This document shows positions 15,101-26,253 of a stretch of DNA of 64,000 bases, one piece after another; position 1 is the stretch's first letter; each line of letters opens with the position of its first letter. The translations under genes and the position numbers were made by a program. Where the stretch lies: NCBI GenBank assembly GCA_964035545.1, contig OZ037771.1, forward strand, positions 992,001 to 1,056,000. The letters run 5' to 3'. Source of the stretch: Bugula neritina. Taxonomy: Eukaryota > Bryozoa > Gymnolaemata > Cheilostomatida > Bugulidae. The notes below the pieces were generated by a model. It was not told where the DNA came from. It was given only the letters and a program-made list of their open reading frames with translations, and made no database searches.

Positions 15101-16802
15101 TTACCTTGTAAGAAGGAAAATACCTTCTATTATACAATTTTGTCTTTTTAAACCGGAGAAAGATTTCATAGCGTATGTACAAAGGCAGCTAGAGAGTTAG
15201 AAAGGGGAGATAGAAAGGAGAGAGTTAAAGAGGGAGATAGAAAGGAGAGAGTTAGAAAGAGAGGTAGTTTCAAGTGTGTAAAGATACAAGTGCAGAAGAG
15301 CACGAAATCTTCAGATGAGTTACAAATATTATGTTGAGAGAAACTAAGAGTTGCTGCATTTGCAATGAGTCAACAGGCACAATGTAAGACAAAGAATCTC
15401 TTAATATTAGTTGAAAGATAAATGCTGGTTAGAGAAACTAGTAGCTATGTTATGTGATGACAAATTACTGTTTTATATACACATTACATCTGTTACATTA
15501 CCACTAGTCTATCCTATAGCCACCTATAATATTACACAGTTCTTTTTATTTACTTGTTTTATTTACAGCCGCTGACCCCTCAGCTAGTTTTACTTATGAT
15601 GTCAGAAAGTTAGGTAAACAAACTGACCAATAGCAGAGAAGAAACAGAGGAATAGTAGAATCACAAGACACCAGATGACGTCACGGTTCATGTACCTCTC
15701 CAACTTGCTCCTTTTATATCGTGGACCACTACTATTTTTCATAGCCTTAGTGTCATGGCCTGTAAAGGAAATAGGAATTCTTAGATATTGCATATCACTG
15801 TAACTCAGCATATTAGGAAACTTCCAGCATGAGAACATAACTCTAGCAATAGTAATACAACTATCAGGAGAGCATGTAAATTATTATACCCTTTATATAG
15901 CTTATGTTCTAAGTACACCTTCAACCTACCTGCGTATATAACTATACCCTTTATATAGTCGGTGTTTCTAAGTACACAACCGCGTAATAAGAGATTCTCC
16001 TTTGACAGCCCCTTTTTCCTTCCATTGTCCAAATGCCTCACACTAAAAATACAAGAGATTAAAATTAAAACCATAAATAGAGAGCAAAATGTAAAACTTT
16101 ACAGACTGTAAACATGACATCCCCTCCCCCCAACGAGAACTAGATCAGAGAACACATTGCAGTGAGAAGTGCGAGAGACTGTGAACCCAGCAGTTGGCCA
16201 GGAGCTGTTATATCATTGTTTAATGTAATACGTGTTGCTTAGCAGTCTCATATACAATGTGATGTGAAGTATGACATGAAGTATGTGAAGATAACTCTAC
16301 TAGTGCAACTATGCTCAGACAGACACCATAGCAGCCTATAGAGATCCACACCCCCCCCCCTCCATAGAGACACAAGGAGAAGGCATAGAACAGTGGACCA
16401 AACATTAGCTGCGATATGTACTGCTTTGTCCTTGGTCACATCTCTAGTATTGATTTTCAATTTTGCAACAAACTGAGTGAAAGTATCTCGTCACTCAACA
16501 AACAATTACGCAACTAATTACTACAGACACATGAAATGAACAACTGGGCTAATTTCAGCTGAGTCAGGCTGGATAAGCTGTGTCAGGGGGATTGTTCCTT
16601 CAACTTAGCTCAAGTTGTCGGACTCACTAATAAACAATTTATAATACCAATCAGTCTTCCGATGTAAGCTTATGAGATGGAAATCTGGGAAACTTTACAC
16701 AGACTACTCTGCTACAAGCCCAACCAGCAAAAGAATCCAATTCAAAGGGACCACATTACAGCTAAACAGTATATAAACCCCCAGATAGACAGTTGCATAT
16801 TC

Positions 16803-16865
<63 letters not shown>

Positions 16866-16994
16866 AGGGAGAGAGAGGGAGAGAGAGGGAGAGAGAGGGA
16901 GAGAGAGGGAGAGAGAGGGAGAGAGAGAGAGAGAGAGGGAGAGAGAGGGAGAGAGAGGGAGAGAGAGGGAGAGAGAGGGAGAGAGAGGGAGAGA

Positions 16995-17050
<56 letters not shown>

Positions 17051-20000
17051 CGATGCAAGTATTTCAAGAGAGGGTAACTCACACATAGCCATTGAACTTG
17101 TTCAGCTCAGCATTGGGGGCTTCACACTCCACCATTATGGGTATTCTAGGGTCAAACTTGCCATTAGAGTCTAATGATACATCAACAGCCGTTCTCTGCT
17201 TGAGGTTGGATTCACCTACAAGTATTACATTGTATGACATCTGCATGTATAGCGTATGATACCTGCGTGTATAGCATACAACATCTGCATGTATAGCGTA
17301 TAAAATCTGCATGTATAGCGTATGACACCTGCATATATAGCGTATGACATCTGCATGTATAGCGTATGACATCCGCATGTATAGTGTATAACAAAGTATA
17401 ATATTGTATCATCAGTATATAAGATTGATACATTATTACACAAATAATCTAACAACCGAGTGAAGTTATTCCCACAACACTAAATAAACCAAAGTCTATA
17501 CAAGCAGTGCAAGTGCTAAGAACTGATGTACCCGGACTGGGTGCTATGGTGTGATGACATAAACAGCTGTATACTGACCTACTAACTCTACTGCAGTATG
17601 ACGCAATAAAATGAACTAACACTATGACTAGGCTGTAGTACAAAGGTTTCCTGTTGGTACGTGTAAGAACATGAGCTAGTAAGAGTAAGAGATAGTGAGA
17701 TTAGATGGGAAGAAGATTAATGAAATACTGCAATTGTAATGGAATGTAGTAGTAAAGTGATTCAATGAGGAAATATGAGGAGTGTTGGTCATAACCTAGT
17801 AGACATGTAAAGGGGAAGAATGGTCAGAGTAATGCCCCTGTATAAACATACAGGTGTGTAAGAACCAACTCTAAAAAATGAGATGGTGCAATGATGGCTT
17901 GAAGTCACACCTGAGGTCTCACAATGATACTAACATAGCTAGTAGATGGTAGACTGGTTGTAATCAATGGTTACTACAGAGTATGTATAATCCAAACATT
18001 GCACTAAAGAGCTACTGGTCTATTTGCTCTGCGGCTTAGCTAACATGGCACTACAGTATCGGATACTACAGTGTAGTAGAGTACAGTGTAGTACAGTACA
18101 GTGTAGTACAGTAGACTGTAGGACACTAGTGTGGTTATCAGGGTTGCAGTAGGGAAAAGGGAAGAGAGAGGTAGATGACCTGAGGTGTTCTGGTAACACC
18201 AGGTAGCCTTACACTCCCTTTAAACAGTAGTTAGGATGTTATTGTTACTTCCTCAATAGAACAGTTTTACACTCTGTATATTATATACTGTATATTATAT
18301 ACTGTATATTATATACTGCATATTATACACTGTATATTATATACTGTATATTACACTCTGTATATCACCTACTGTATATTACCTACTGTATATCACCTAC
18401 TCTATATTACCTACTGTATATTACCTACTGTATATTACCTACTGTATATTACCTACTGTATATTACCTACTGTATATCACCTACTCTAAAGCGCCTACTG
18501 TATATTACCTATTGTATATTACCTAGAGTATATCACCTACTGTATATTACCTACTGTATATTACCTACTGTATATTACCTATTGTATATTACCTATTGTA
18601 TATCACCTAGAGTACATATTATTAGGAACTAATGACTGGATTACAATGCAATGCTGCCTTCTGCTCACCATCTAAGTTTGCTGTCTCTATAAAGCAAGTA
18701 GTAGAGTTCTCAGAACATTCTAGAAGAAGCAGATCAGCTGGTATCACCTATAAAGAACAGGCTAGAGGTAAACTAGCATTCCGGGTTAACATAGCAACAT
18801 TTCCTAGCAGTCATAGTTAACCTGAATATTATGTTTCCATCAGTTATCACTAGTATTACATTAAATTATAGTAAAGAAAAAACTAATATTCTATACTCCA
18901 TAGAAATAAAAAACAAGGCCTTAGTTCATTAAATTATAACATTCCGTATCAAAGGAAACACGGTATTCTAAATCCACCAATTATTTATCAATACATTACT
19001 ATAAGATGCCATCAAGTAGGGATTGGATGGCAAATAAGGACAACCAACTAGTTGTACATCAAATGGTCACACGAGTATTACAATGTCAGGAAGGAACAGC
19101 AAACTAACCTCATTGCATTTCACTTTGACGATGTCCCCAACCAGAACTCTGTAGAACTCCTTAGGTTCATACGACTTGGCAACTCTACAACACACACACC
19201 CAGGTTGTTTGGCTACCAACACATGGTTATAACACTGTTGTAACATGAAATAGTATACTGAAAGGGTAGATAAACTCATAAACTAACTCTACATTAATTA
19301 CAGGAATCTGAAACAGAGCATTCAGTAAGTACAGCTGCTATATCTAGGAGGAAGTTGAGGGAAATCAACATGTCTGTTTGCACAGATGTTTCCTTCCTTT
19401 ATTCCTCTACTCTTAGACAGCTGAGCAGAAAATCTAAATATTTGTAGTTGAGATGAAAAAATATCCATGATACCGATAATATAATTTGATATGTGGTAAT
19501 ACTTGTATATAGTATTATATACATTGTACTAAATAATATGATAGATGTTGTAATACGTAGTATCATATATGTTGCAATATGTAATATATATGTTGTAATA
19601 TACAGTATATTACATGCCAAAATCGAATAAAATACCATACTACAAAAGTGAGTCCTAAATAACCGAGTACTCACAACACATGATTGGTAAATGATTCCCT
19701 GATGGCAAATTTCCAGATAAAAAAATAATACTCTTAGAGTTGCTAAAACTTTCCAAAAACCTAAAAAAAATCTTATATACCAGAAAATAATAGGCTGACT
19801 GTCAACCATTCATGGCTCGGTGCCTCGACTAGCTACAGTGCTATTGCGCCATAGGCCCTGTCATTTTGTTTATTTTTTCTCAATTAATTTTTTTCCTACT
19901 GCGACAAAATAAAAACAAACAAACAAACAAGATACAAATACATTTACACAGGGCAGTGTGGCACATTTTACAATTCATGTCCATCATTAATGAGTTTTTC

Positions 20001-22894
20001 AATCAAATCAAATTAGAAAATTGACAAATGGAAATCCCATTTCTGAAAGTTGCACTGCAAGAGAAAGGCTAACATTTGCCAACCATTGTTGTAATACATT
20101 GTGTGCCACAACCACCATTGAGATGTAAGTGTGTTTTAGTTCATTGACTATATGAATACTAGTGTTATCATATATGCTATATGTTACATACTATGTGCTA
20201 TATACTATATGCTATATGCTATATGGTATATACTATGTACTATATGCTATATGCTATGTGATATAAACTATATGGTATATACTATATACTGTATGCTATG
20301 TGCTCTCTGGATAGACAGTTGGTAGGAGAAGCTGTAAACCAGCAAATTTGGTGTAAATTCTTCACATAAAATAACTGTTATTATGGGTGACATTAAAAAC
20401 AACTAATTTAGTTAAACAAAACAAGAGGTGGCTAAATGCAGTGTTTATTAACCTACAACCAACTCAGCATGATGTGCATACCTGATCCAACATTTTCACC
20501 AGACTAGAATAAATTTAATTACTTTTTAATAAAATTACAAAACACACTTTACAAAAGCTCATAATGATAAGAATGGAGGATAGCCCAGTAACTGTAACTT
20601 CCTGTAACATGACATCAAATACTGGGTAAACAATGTTGCAAGATATACTGAGAATAAGATGCTGATTAAGTAGCATCACCTAGGGCTGGTAGGTAAACGC
20701 TGGTAATATTTTCCGTGTGTACACAACTTACTTGTTGTACACGAGGCACTTGGACAGGTTGACTTTCTTGTCCTGTTGGTAACGTCTGTAGTCTTCATAA
20801 ACGTCCTTTATGGCCGTCACTGCCAGCACACCTATCACAGGGATGAGCGCAATCTCCCTACCAAATGCCATCACCTGTGGAGCAAACAGCACCTCAGAGT
20901 TAGTATACACATGGCAGAGAGATACACCTGCTACCCACCAGCTTACTACAGATATTACACCTGCTACACACAGACAAAGATCCCCACTAATGTATCTGCA
21001 TGTCTTGAATCATTACTCCATCAATTACTTCTGACAGCAGAACTATCTGACAGTCTAACAAAGGGATCTGACAGTCTAACAAAGGGATCTCTTGTCCGAA
21101 TGCATAGAAATGTTGTAACTTTAGTTGGGTTCAATGTGAAGTTGGGTTCTATTTAGACCAGGCATTGTACTTTGGTTCACACCAGAACTAAGGTCAAGAT
21201 AGGCAGCACTTGAACCTTAGCCTTAGGACTGGCAACTAATCGTTCAATAGGGAGGCTGAAGGGACCCGGTGACTGTATCTCCAAATGAGTGGCAAATATC
21301 ACTTGGCAAGACTGTAGATATTGTTGTCAGGCAGTTTACCTAATAGCTCCTTATCACTTATCCTGCACTCTTTGTACACACATAGATGACATAACCTAGG
21401 AACACAACAGCTGTAGGAGTCCAGCACTATACAAATATCACAGTGTGCTAACAGCTGATGAAATCTACCAGCCTCTCTCCTAGTGCTGGCGGCAGCAGTA
21501 ATCTGCTAGGAGCTGCTGTGTTGGTAAATGATTCCCTTTGCAAATGTGTAGCAAGTGGAAGAGGTAGAAAGTGATATAAAGCCCACCTGAGGTGTAATAA
21601 ATCCCACCTGAGGTATAAAAGCCCACCTAAGATATAAAACCCACCTGAGGTATAAAAACCCACCTGAAGTATAAACACCCACCTGAGGTATGAAAACCCA
21701 CCTGAGGTATGAAGTTGAGAAGGGCAACAAACAGGAAGTACATGTTAGCAAATCGGTGAAACTGTTCGAATAAGTTCTTAGGGAGGAAGGTGAGCAAAGT
21801 GTATTTTGTCGTCTACAAAAAATGTCAAGACATTACATATTGTAGAGATAACATTTGAAATAGCCAATTAAAATGATAATAAAATTAACATAGCATAAAG
21901 TTATTAAACATGTGTCAACAATGTGACAAAAGAATGAATTATTATAAAAGAAGTAACATGCATGAAAATTTGCGAAATTCAATTTCATCAGTAATGGCAC
22001 AATGCATGAGAAGGAAATGGGTCATTTTACCTTCTTTAGCACACACAAGCTATATCTCTAGTTTTTAGCCATTTTTCACAATTTAGCTGCTAACATACAT
22101 GTCTTTTGGCCCTAAACTAATAGAATATTAACACATGCAACTAAACAAATAAAGGTGTTTCTTTATTCTGCTTGACTTTCTATATTTTTTCCTAATTTTT
22201 TAGTAAATTGGGATAATCAACTGTTATGGTTTTTCATGACGTCTGCAACCACATTTCAATAACCAATATAGAAATTAAATGCACTTGGTGCAGGTTTCCC
22301 TCTCAGCCTTTATTCCTATACATATTTGTAATCATCATAAAAAATACCACAACCTGTTAAATTTTTATAACTAAACCAATTTCAATTGTTGGTCCTAATT
22401 TGCTGGTGTGTACTAAATGAAGTAAAATGGGGGAAATAATTTATCAAAATTGCAAAGTAGAAAGTCATCAGAAATTTCATAAAAAATTTGGTTCACCAAA
22501 TAAGTGTTTGTAAACTCAAGCATATTAAATTAGGTGTTGAAATACTGAAAGAGCTACTAAACCCACTAGGCCAAAGTTCATGGAGCCACAGATGATGCAA
22601 CAAGGAAAAACCCACCAGTAAACCAGAAATGGCTGGAATGAGACACTCTATAATAAAAATTTGATCACTAGAGTTCCCAAATCATAGATGATACGGTGTG
22701 GCATAGCCTGAGGCACTCACTTTGATTTTGTTGGTCTTGTAGGAAACCTGGGGCGGGGCGGCCCTATCCGAGTCGGAGTCTAGAGTAGCATTGTTGTACA
22801 CAACCCGCAGACGACTTCTCTCAGCTGGTTTACCGTGCCAGCAGAGTTTGGTGAGACCTCGCTGGAAGACCGAGTCACTGCTTGAGCTAGCCAT
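127..22894 (-). CDS. ATP10: Class V P4-ATPase (ATP10-type phospholipid flippase), 3' end outside window
   Basis: A membrane pump that moves phospholipids from the outer to the inner leaflet. Exons 5' to 3': 22894-22721, 21812-21702, 20874-20732, 19184-19109, 18747-18669, 17215-17083, 16042-15930, 15759-15628, 14911-14772, 14655-14506, 14193-14082, 13678-13458, 13154-13031, 11129-11001, 10513-10338, 10114-9988, 9699-9602, 9036-8792, 8579-8285, 8190-8091, 7872-7721, 7237-7037, 6753-6673, 6533-6429, 6243-6056, 241-127. They total 3720 nt, 1240 codons, with no stop and matching phases. Visible motifs are [11 protein letters not shown] before TM1, the actuator loop LDGES (about residues 193-197), [11 protein letters not shown] (class V), PLSLY in TM4, phosphorylation site DKTGTLT (Asp about 424), [20 protein letters not shown] and GDGANDV (about 943-949), then C-terminal membrane helices. 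The first ATG is followed by a hydrophilic N-terminus. Exon 26 rests on phase match and open frame only, so the C-terminus is less certain. A, B and D paralogues cannot be told apart. The actuator loop reads DGES where most P4-ATPases have DGET. Confidence 0.93.
300..875. repeat. Minisatellite, unit about 38 bp
   Basis: About 15 units built on AGACAGAGTATACCTTCTAG with a GAATGAGTATATAGTA spacer. Some units lack the AGACAG part and are about 25 bp. The array starts about 60 bp from the acceptor of flippase exon 26. Confidence 0.95.
1750..3480. repeat. Degenerate GTA/CTA/ATA triplet block
   Basis: Long runs alternate AGTAAT, ACTAAT, AGTATG and AGTATA with many single-base changes, densest at 1910-2075 and 2690-2830. 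The open frames crossing it (poly Ile/Val/Leu or Asn/Thr/Ser) are by-products of the repeat and not genes. Similar blocks are at 24480-25260, 42624-43110, 43780-45060 and 57480-58110. Confidence 0.7.
4027..4974 (+). CDS. MED11: Mediator complex subunit 11
   Basis: A small coiled-coil subunit of the Mediator head module, which links transcription factors to RNA polymerase II. Three exons, 4027-4108, 4361-4548 and 4822-4974, join in phase (1, then 0) to a 140-residue protein ending in TGA. The start ATGGCAACTGG is followed by an ERLRALEDIERE-like helix ([18 protein letters not shown]). Exon 2 carries the family signature around [15 protein letters not shown], and exon 3 continues with [16 protein letters not shown]. 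The human protein is about 117 residues, so this one has a C-terminal tail of about 20 residues that is Ser/Pro-rich and ends near MTGSYTGM. A polyadenylation signal AATAAA is at 5103-5108. The gene lies antisense inside the 5.8-kb intron of the flippase gene. The assignment is from recognised sequence similarity over the whole length. Confidence 0.86.
6770..6995. repeat. Minisatellite, unit about 56 bp, four copies
   Basis: Copies contain GTGCTGTGGGGAACATGCAT and CATCATAACCATATATATAG. The array lies in the intron between flippase exons 22 and 23, next to the exon 23 acceptor. Confidence 0.9.
7315..7690. repeat. Minisatellite, unit about 19 bp (TATAGAGTATAGTATTATA)
   Basis: About 20 imperfect units fill most of the intron downstream of flippase exon 21 and end about 30 bp from its donor site. 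Confidence 0.92.
7905..8060. repeat. Minisatellite, unit about 33 bp, five copies
   Basis: The unit core is TGTGACTACAGTAAAGTAAC followed by TACATGTACACA. The array fills the short intron between flippase exons 20 and 21. Confidence 0.85.
8615..8705. repeat. Dodecamer repeat GAGTCATACGTT
   Basis: About seven 12-bp units with T/A changes, in the intron between flippase exons 18 and 19, next to the exon 19 acceptor. Confidence 0.88.
9185..9600. repeat. 31-bp minisatellite starting at the donor of flippase exon 17
   Basis: About 13 units with core AGTAACTGGACTTTCTAGAG. Read on the gene strand, the intron begins GTGAGCAGTTACTCTAAG and the next units begin GTGAGTCCAGTTACTCTAAG, so the array starts at the splice donor and repeats it. 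Confidence 0.95.
9690..9820. repeat. 28-bp minisatellite copying the acceptor of flippase exon 17
   Basis: On the gene strand each unit carries TGTGTGCAG|GTAAAGATA or a one-base variant. This is the real intron end plus the first nine coding bases of exon 17, repeated four times. Confidence 0.92.
10190..10325. repeat. Minisatellite, unit about 21 bp (GAACTGAGGCTACACACAGAG)
   Basis: About six units immediately downstream, on the gene strand, of the donor of flippase exon 15. Confidence 0.88.
10520..10800. repeat. TATTA-type microsatellite
   Basis: TATTATAT and TATTGTGT units run up to the acceptor of flippase exon 15. The Tyr/Ile/Leu-rich open frames here are repeat artefacts. Confidence 0.92.
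11130..13030. other. Flippase intron 13, mostly without features
   Basis: This intron separates exons 13 and 14. It holds a C-rich stretch at 11180-11330, a long perfect palindrome at 11607-11646, and three copies of a 24-bp unit (AATAACAGCAGCTGATAG) at 12705-12790. I see no exon in it. Confidence 0.5.
13180..13475. repeat. 26-28-bp minisatellite duplicating the donor of flippase exon 12
   Basis: On the gene strand the exon ends CTCTCTATGTCTATG and is followed by gtgagtatatact. This whole exon-end plus donor module then recurs about nine times in the intron, with small changes. Confidence 0.95.
14660..14772. repeat. 22-bp minisatellite duplicating the donor of flippase exon 9
   Basis: On the gene strand the real junction is CCAG|gtatgtcat. 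Downstream copies read ACAG|gtatatgtcaca about four times, filling a short 116-bp intron. Confidence 0.9.
14912..15627. other. Flippase intron 8
   Basis: No exon is visible. A purine-rich stretch (AGAGAGTTAGAAAG type) lies at about 15185-15270. Confidence 0.5.
16806..17050. repeat. GA/GGGA microsatellite
   Basis: About 245 bp of pure purine on the plus strand: (GA)n, a G run, then (GGGAGAGAGA)n. It ends about 33 bp from the donor of flippase exon 6. The Glu/Arg and Ser/Leu frames across it are artefacts. Confidence 0.98.
17222..17400. repeat. 22-bp minisatellite upstream of flippase exon 6
   Basis: About seven units of ATCTGCATGTATAGCGTATG, beginning a few bases from the exon 6 acceptor. 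The rest of the intron to 18265 has no visible feature. Confidence 0.9.
18265..18615. repeat. 14-bp minisatellite (CTACTGTATATTAC)
   Basis: About 24 units. On the gene strand they read CAGTAG|GTAATATA, so each carries an AGGTAATA donor-like sequence. The array ends about 50 bp from the real donor of flippase exon 5. Confidence 0.92.
19185..20731. other. Flippase intron 3
   Basis: AT-rich intron between exons 3 and 4. It contains a TATATGCTATATGG-type array at about 20165-20300. I see no exon. The minus-strand open frame at 19809-19399 has no splice or family support. Confidence 0.5.
21580..21715. repeat. 15-17-bp minisatellite duplicating the donor of flippase exon 2
   Basis: On the gene strand exon 2 ends TTCATACCTCAG and is followed by gtgggttt. 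About eight further copies of TATACCTCAG|gtggg follow. One copy carries AAG for CTG-strand variation (ACTTCAG). Confidence 0.94.
21813..22720. other. Flippase intron 1
   Basis: AT-rich DNA between exon 1 and exon 2. No array, exon or RNA gene is recognisable. Confidence 0.5.
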
Positions 22895-22914
22895 GGCCTA
22901 CAGCACAGACAGTC

Positions 22915-23075
22915 TTGGTTAGGTTAGGCAGTTGGTTAGGTTAGTCAGTTGGTTAGCCTGTTAGTTAGGTTAGGCAGTTGGTTAGCCTGTTGGTTAGGTT
23001 AGGCAGTTGGTTAGGTTAGCCTGTTGGTTAGGTTAGGCAGTTGGTTAGGTTAGGCAGTTGGTTAGGTTAGGCAGT
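22915..23075. repeat. Minisatellite GGTTAGGTTAGGCAGTT
   Basis: About nine units with interspersed AGCCTGTT variants, starting about 20 bp upstream of the flippase start codon, so in its 5' UTR or promoter. Confidence 0.93.
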
Positions 23076-23219
23076 ACACATTGATGGCTAGATTACATAG
23101 AAACAAGATTATGTTTCAATTGCTGAAGAGTTCGATATTAGTTTGTGAGTCAGTCTTTTATCAAATCACGAGATAAGAAGGTTTGAGAGGCTGACATGGG
23201 CCAAGCCTTTCTCTTTTCT

Positions 23220-23670
23220 GTGTATACAGAGTATATACATGTAGATATGTATGTTATAGATATAGTATACAGAGTATATACATGTAGATATGTATGTTAT
23301 AGATATAATATACAGAGTATATACATGTAGATATGTATGTTATAGATATAATATACAGAGTATATACATGTAGATGTGTATAGTATAAATATAGTATACA
23401 GAGTATATATATGTAGATGTGTATAGTATAGATATAGTATACAGAGTATATACATGTAGATGTGTATAGTATAGATATAGTATACAGAGTATATATATGT
23501 AGATGTGTATAGTATAGATATAGTATACAGAGTATATATATGTAGATATGTATAGTATAGATATAGTATACAGAGTATATATATGTAGATGTGTATAGTA
23601 TATATATAGTATACAGAGTATATATATGTAGATGTGTATATTATATAGAGATAAGTACAAAGAGTATATA
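23220..23670. repeat. Minisatellite, unit about 61 or 43 bp
   Basis: About ten units combine TATACAGAGTATATACATG and TAGATGTGTATAGTATAGAT. Intergenic, upstream of the flippase gene. Confidence 0.92.
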
Positions 23671-25869
23671 CATGTCAACACACCAGCTTTCACGTGGTCT
23701 CACGTAGAATATTTGTCAAAAACTACAAGCATGTAGCCTAGCATCCTGTTTCTAACTCCTTTTAGAGCCAAGATTAAGTTATTCCTTTCTCTCTAAAATA
23801 TGAAATCACCGATATTACAACATACTACAGCTTCAGCCAACAACAAGGCAGTAATAGAGAACATATACTTTCAGCTATGAATATAACAGTTAAAAAGATT
23901 GGTGATTGGTCTAGTATCAGCTTGGAAACATTGTAAACCCTTGGTGGAGTCAGGGAGAGTTTTACTTATAAACATAATTGCTGCAACACTACATTAAAAT
24001 ATTTAAGTATTGTTCTCAGCATAATTTGAGCAAAATACATATTTTACCCAAAATCCCTGTTCTTAAAACAGTTGTTGATATAACATTCATAAGGAATGGA
24101 AATCAAAATACATACATTGGTACACATGCTGTTATAAAGCAGTGTAAATGTAAGTCTAGAACATGAATAATGTAATTTGAACTAAAGCTATCACCCAATG
24201 ACAGTTATACTCTATTACCATACTGATATCCATACTTATAAAGTTTACAATTAAATAACGTAGAGCTACTGCTATGCTTACTGTTATGCTCAATTTGATA
24301 TTGAATTCATACATATATATTTATAACATATATCATTACATTCATTCTAGCATTCAATTAAACGTACATTAGGACATTATAAGTAGCATTATTAAAATAT
24401 TTTATTACTAAGGATTTGGTGGCAATTGTTTTCAAATTGAATAATTGATGTTACTATTTGAACAACTAAAGTAAGAAGCATCAATCCTTAATCAGTGATG
24501 ACTGAATTAGACAATTACTAACATCTATGATACTATTACTATATAAATCATGAATGCCATTACCATAATCATTATCATTATGACCATCACTAAAACAATT
24601 TATAAAGATGAGTATGAGTCATCAGTAAAACTACAAGTAGCCTACAAGCAAATGGTAAAATCAAATGTCGATCATAAAATAAATAAATGATAAATCATAA
24701 AAGTAATTATAATCATTATCATGACCATAGTCATAGTGATATTCATATTTGATATTGATACTCGTATTCCTACTTGAAGTAATGATAGTGATAGCGATAG
24801 TGACTATGATATACTATTACTAATACTAATAGTAATAATGATAATCACTAATAGACTAGTATTAGTATTAATGATTATGCTAGTAAACTAACTTCAAACT
24901 TAAAACCAAAGTCAAAGAATAACTATAAGTATAAGCCTAAGGCATAATCATAATGACAACGATTACGATAATTCTCATTCTAATTCAAATTGACAAAATT
25001 AACTGATGGTAATACTTATACTTATAGTTATACTAATAAGTCTAGGAGTAGAACTAAGAGTAAGAGTTAGAGTAAGACTCATAAGAGTTAGACTTGGAGT
25101 ACTTAGAGTAACTGTAAGACTAAGTGTTACTCATACTGTAAGAGTTAGTGTTACACTTACAGTTACACTTATACTTATAGTAATGTTATAGTTATTGTTT
25201 AACTCAAGACTCAAACTGAAACTGAAACTCAAAGTCAAAGTTATTAGTTAAGAGCCAGGGTGATATTTTCAAAATTATCAATTTCAAATTTACTGTTGCC
25301 TAAAGATTGTTACTTAATTTTGATAAAGCAGCACTTTACCGATACTAGCAAATGAGATTTGGCTAGCAACCGGACCCTGTTTACGAAAAATCAAAACGCA
25401 TTTACTGTATACATTGTATACTGATATTGATATACGTAATTATATGAATAAGGTACATAAGATAAATGATATGTTCCAACCTATCTTATGTATCCGTCAA
25501 AATGCTTCCGCATATTTGTATAACGATTTTCTTTATTAAATATAAACTTCGAATTTTCATTTAACAGCTTTGTATTTTAATTTTTAATGTAAGTGCAATT
25601 TTAATCTTAAAAAATGTAATAAACTGTTTACAATCATCTCAACTCTAGAGTAGTCATGGAGAATATATATTTTGAAAGGACAACTCTAAAAAGTAAGATA
25701 TTGCTGGCTGCAGCAGTTTTGTCATCCACAATGAGGAAATTATTAACCAGCCAATCAGTAGTTGCTGACAAGATGCTTTGTCTTAAAAATATGAAAGTAG
25801 AAGTTCATGTTGACTGTTTACCCTCTGCTGGATAAGCAATTTATGGTAACTATTTCACTCTAAGTGAAG

Positions 25870-25914
<45 letters not shown>

Positions 25915-26253
25915 CCTTCTCAAACATTAATTATAGTATATAGAGCCATTATAATTGAAATAGTTTATTTTTAAAATCACAAAACAAGTGTCTAATGATG
26001 CCATACACAGTTTGCAAAAAATGTGTTGTATTTATTTATGTCAATTTATATAATAATCTGCATCACAAAGTCTAGAAAATTATTTACTACATAAAACTAA
26101 TAATTGCCTTACAAATATTCTTACACTTGTACAGATAATATATTGATCCATTGATTGGTGTAACTTTGTAACCCGTATAATATAATATAGCTGTTCTAAT
26201 ATCAACCTGCGTGTATTATATAACGTCCTTGTAGTGGTAGTAGGTATCTGTTT
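23671..26253. other. Intergenic region between ATP10 and the first ICK gene
   Basis: AT-rich. A degenerate triplet block is at 24480-25260 and an (AT)n run at 25873-25912. A 59-codon frame (25656-25835, plus) is described separately. A likely polyadenylation signal for the downstream ICK gene (AATAAA on the minus strand) is at 26036-26031. Confidence 0.5.
25656..25835 (+). CDS. Short unspliced open frame, 59 codons, unknown
   Basis: ATG to TAA with no intron. The N-terminus is charged, followed by an Ala/Leu-rich stretch (KILLAAAVLSS) and a Lys/Val-rich C-terminus with two cysteines. I do not recognise it. Chance occurrence is quite possible in AT-rich DNA, although the composition is more protein-like than the surrounding repeat-derived frames. 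Confidence 0.15.
   Translation: MENIYFERTTLKSKILLAAAVLSSTMRKLLTSQSVVADKMLCLKNMKVEVHVDCLPSAG

Noticed and set aside
16677..17174. Glu/Arg-rich 165-codon frame and Ser/Leu-rich frames on the other strand
   Set aside because: They are translations of the GA/GGGA microsatellite.
19399..19809. 136-codon minus-strand frame rich in Ile/Tyr/Phe
   Set aside because: It lies in an AT-rich flippase intron with no similarity I recognise. Phases of neighbouring exons join without it.
9602..21812. General excess of exons that begin with GT in these genes
   Set aside because: Ten of 25 internal flippase exons begin GT, but over all genes it is about 17 of 69, which is near what is usual for animal exons.
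22915..23075. Interstitial telomere repeat (TTAGG)
   Set aside because: Only two adjacent TTAGG words occur per unit, broken by GCAG and CCTG. It is an ordinary minisatellite.
23340..23693. 117-codon Tyr/Ile-rich minus-strand frame
   Set aside because: Product of the upstream minisatellite, without splice or family support.
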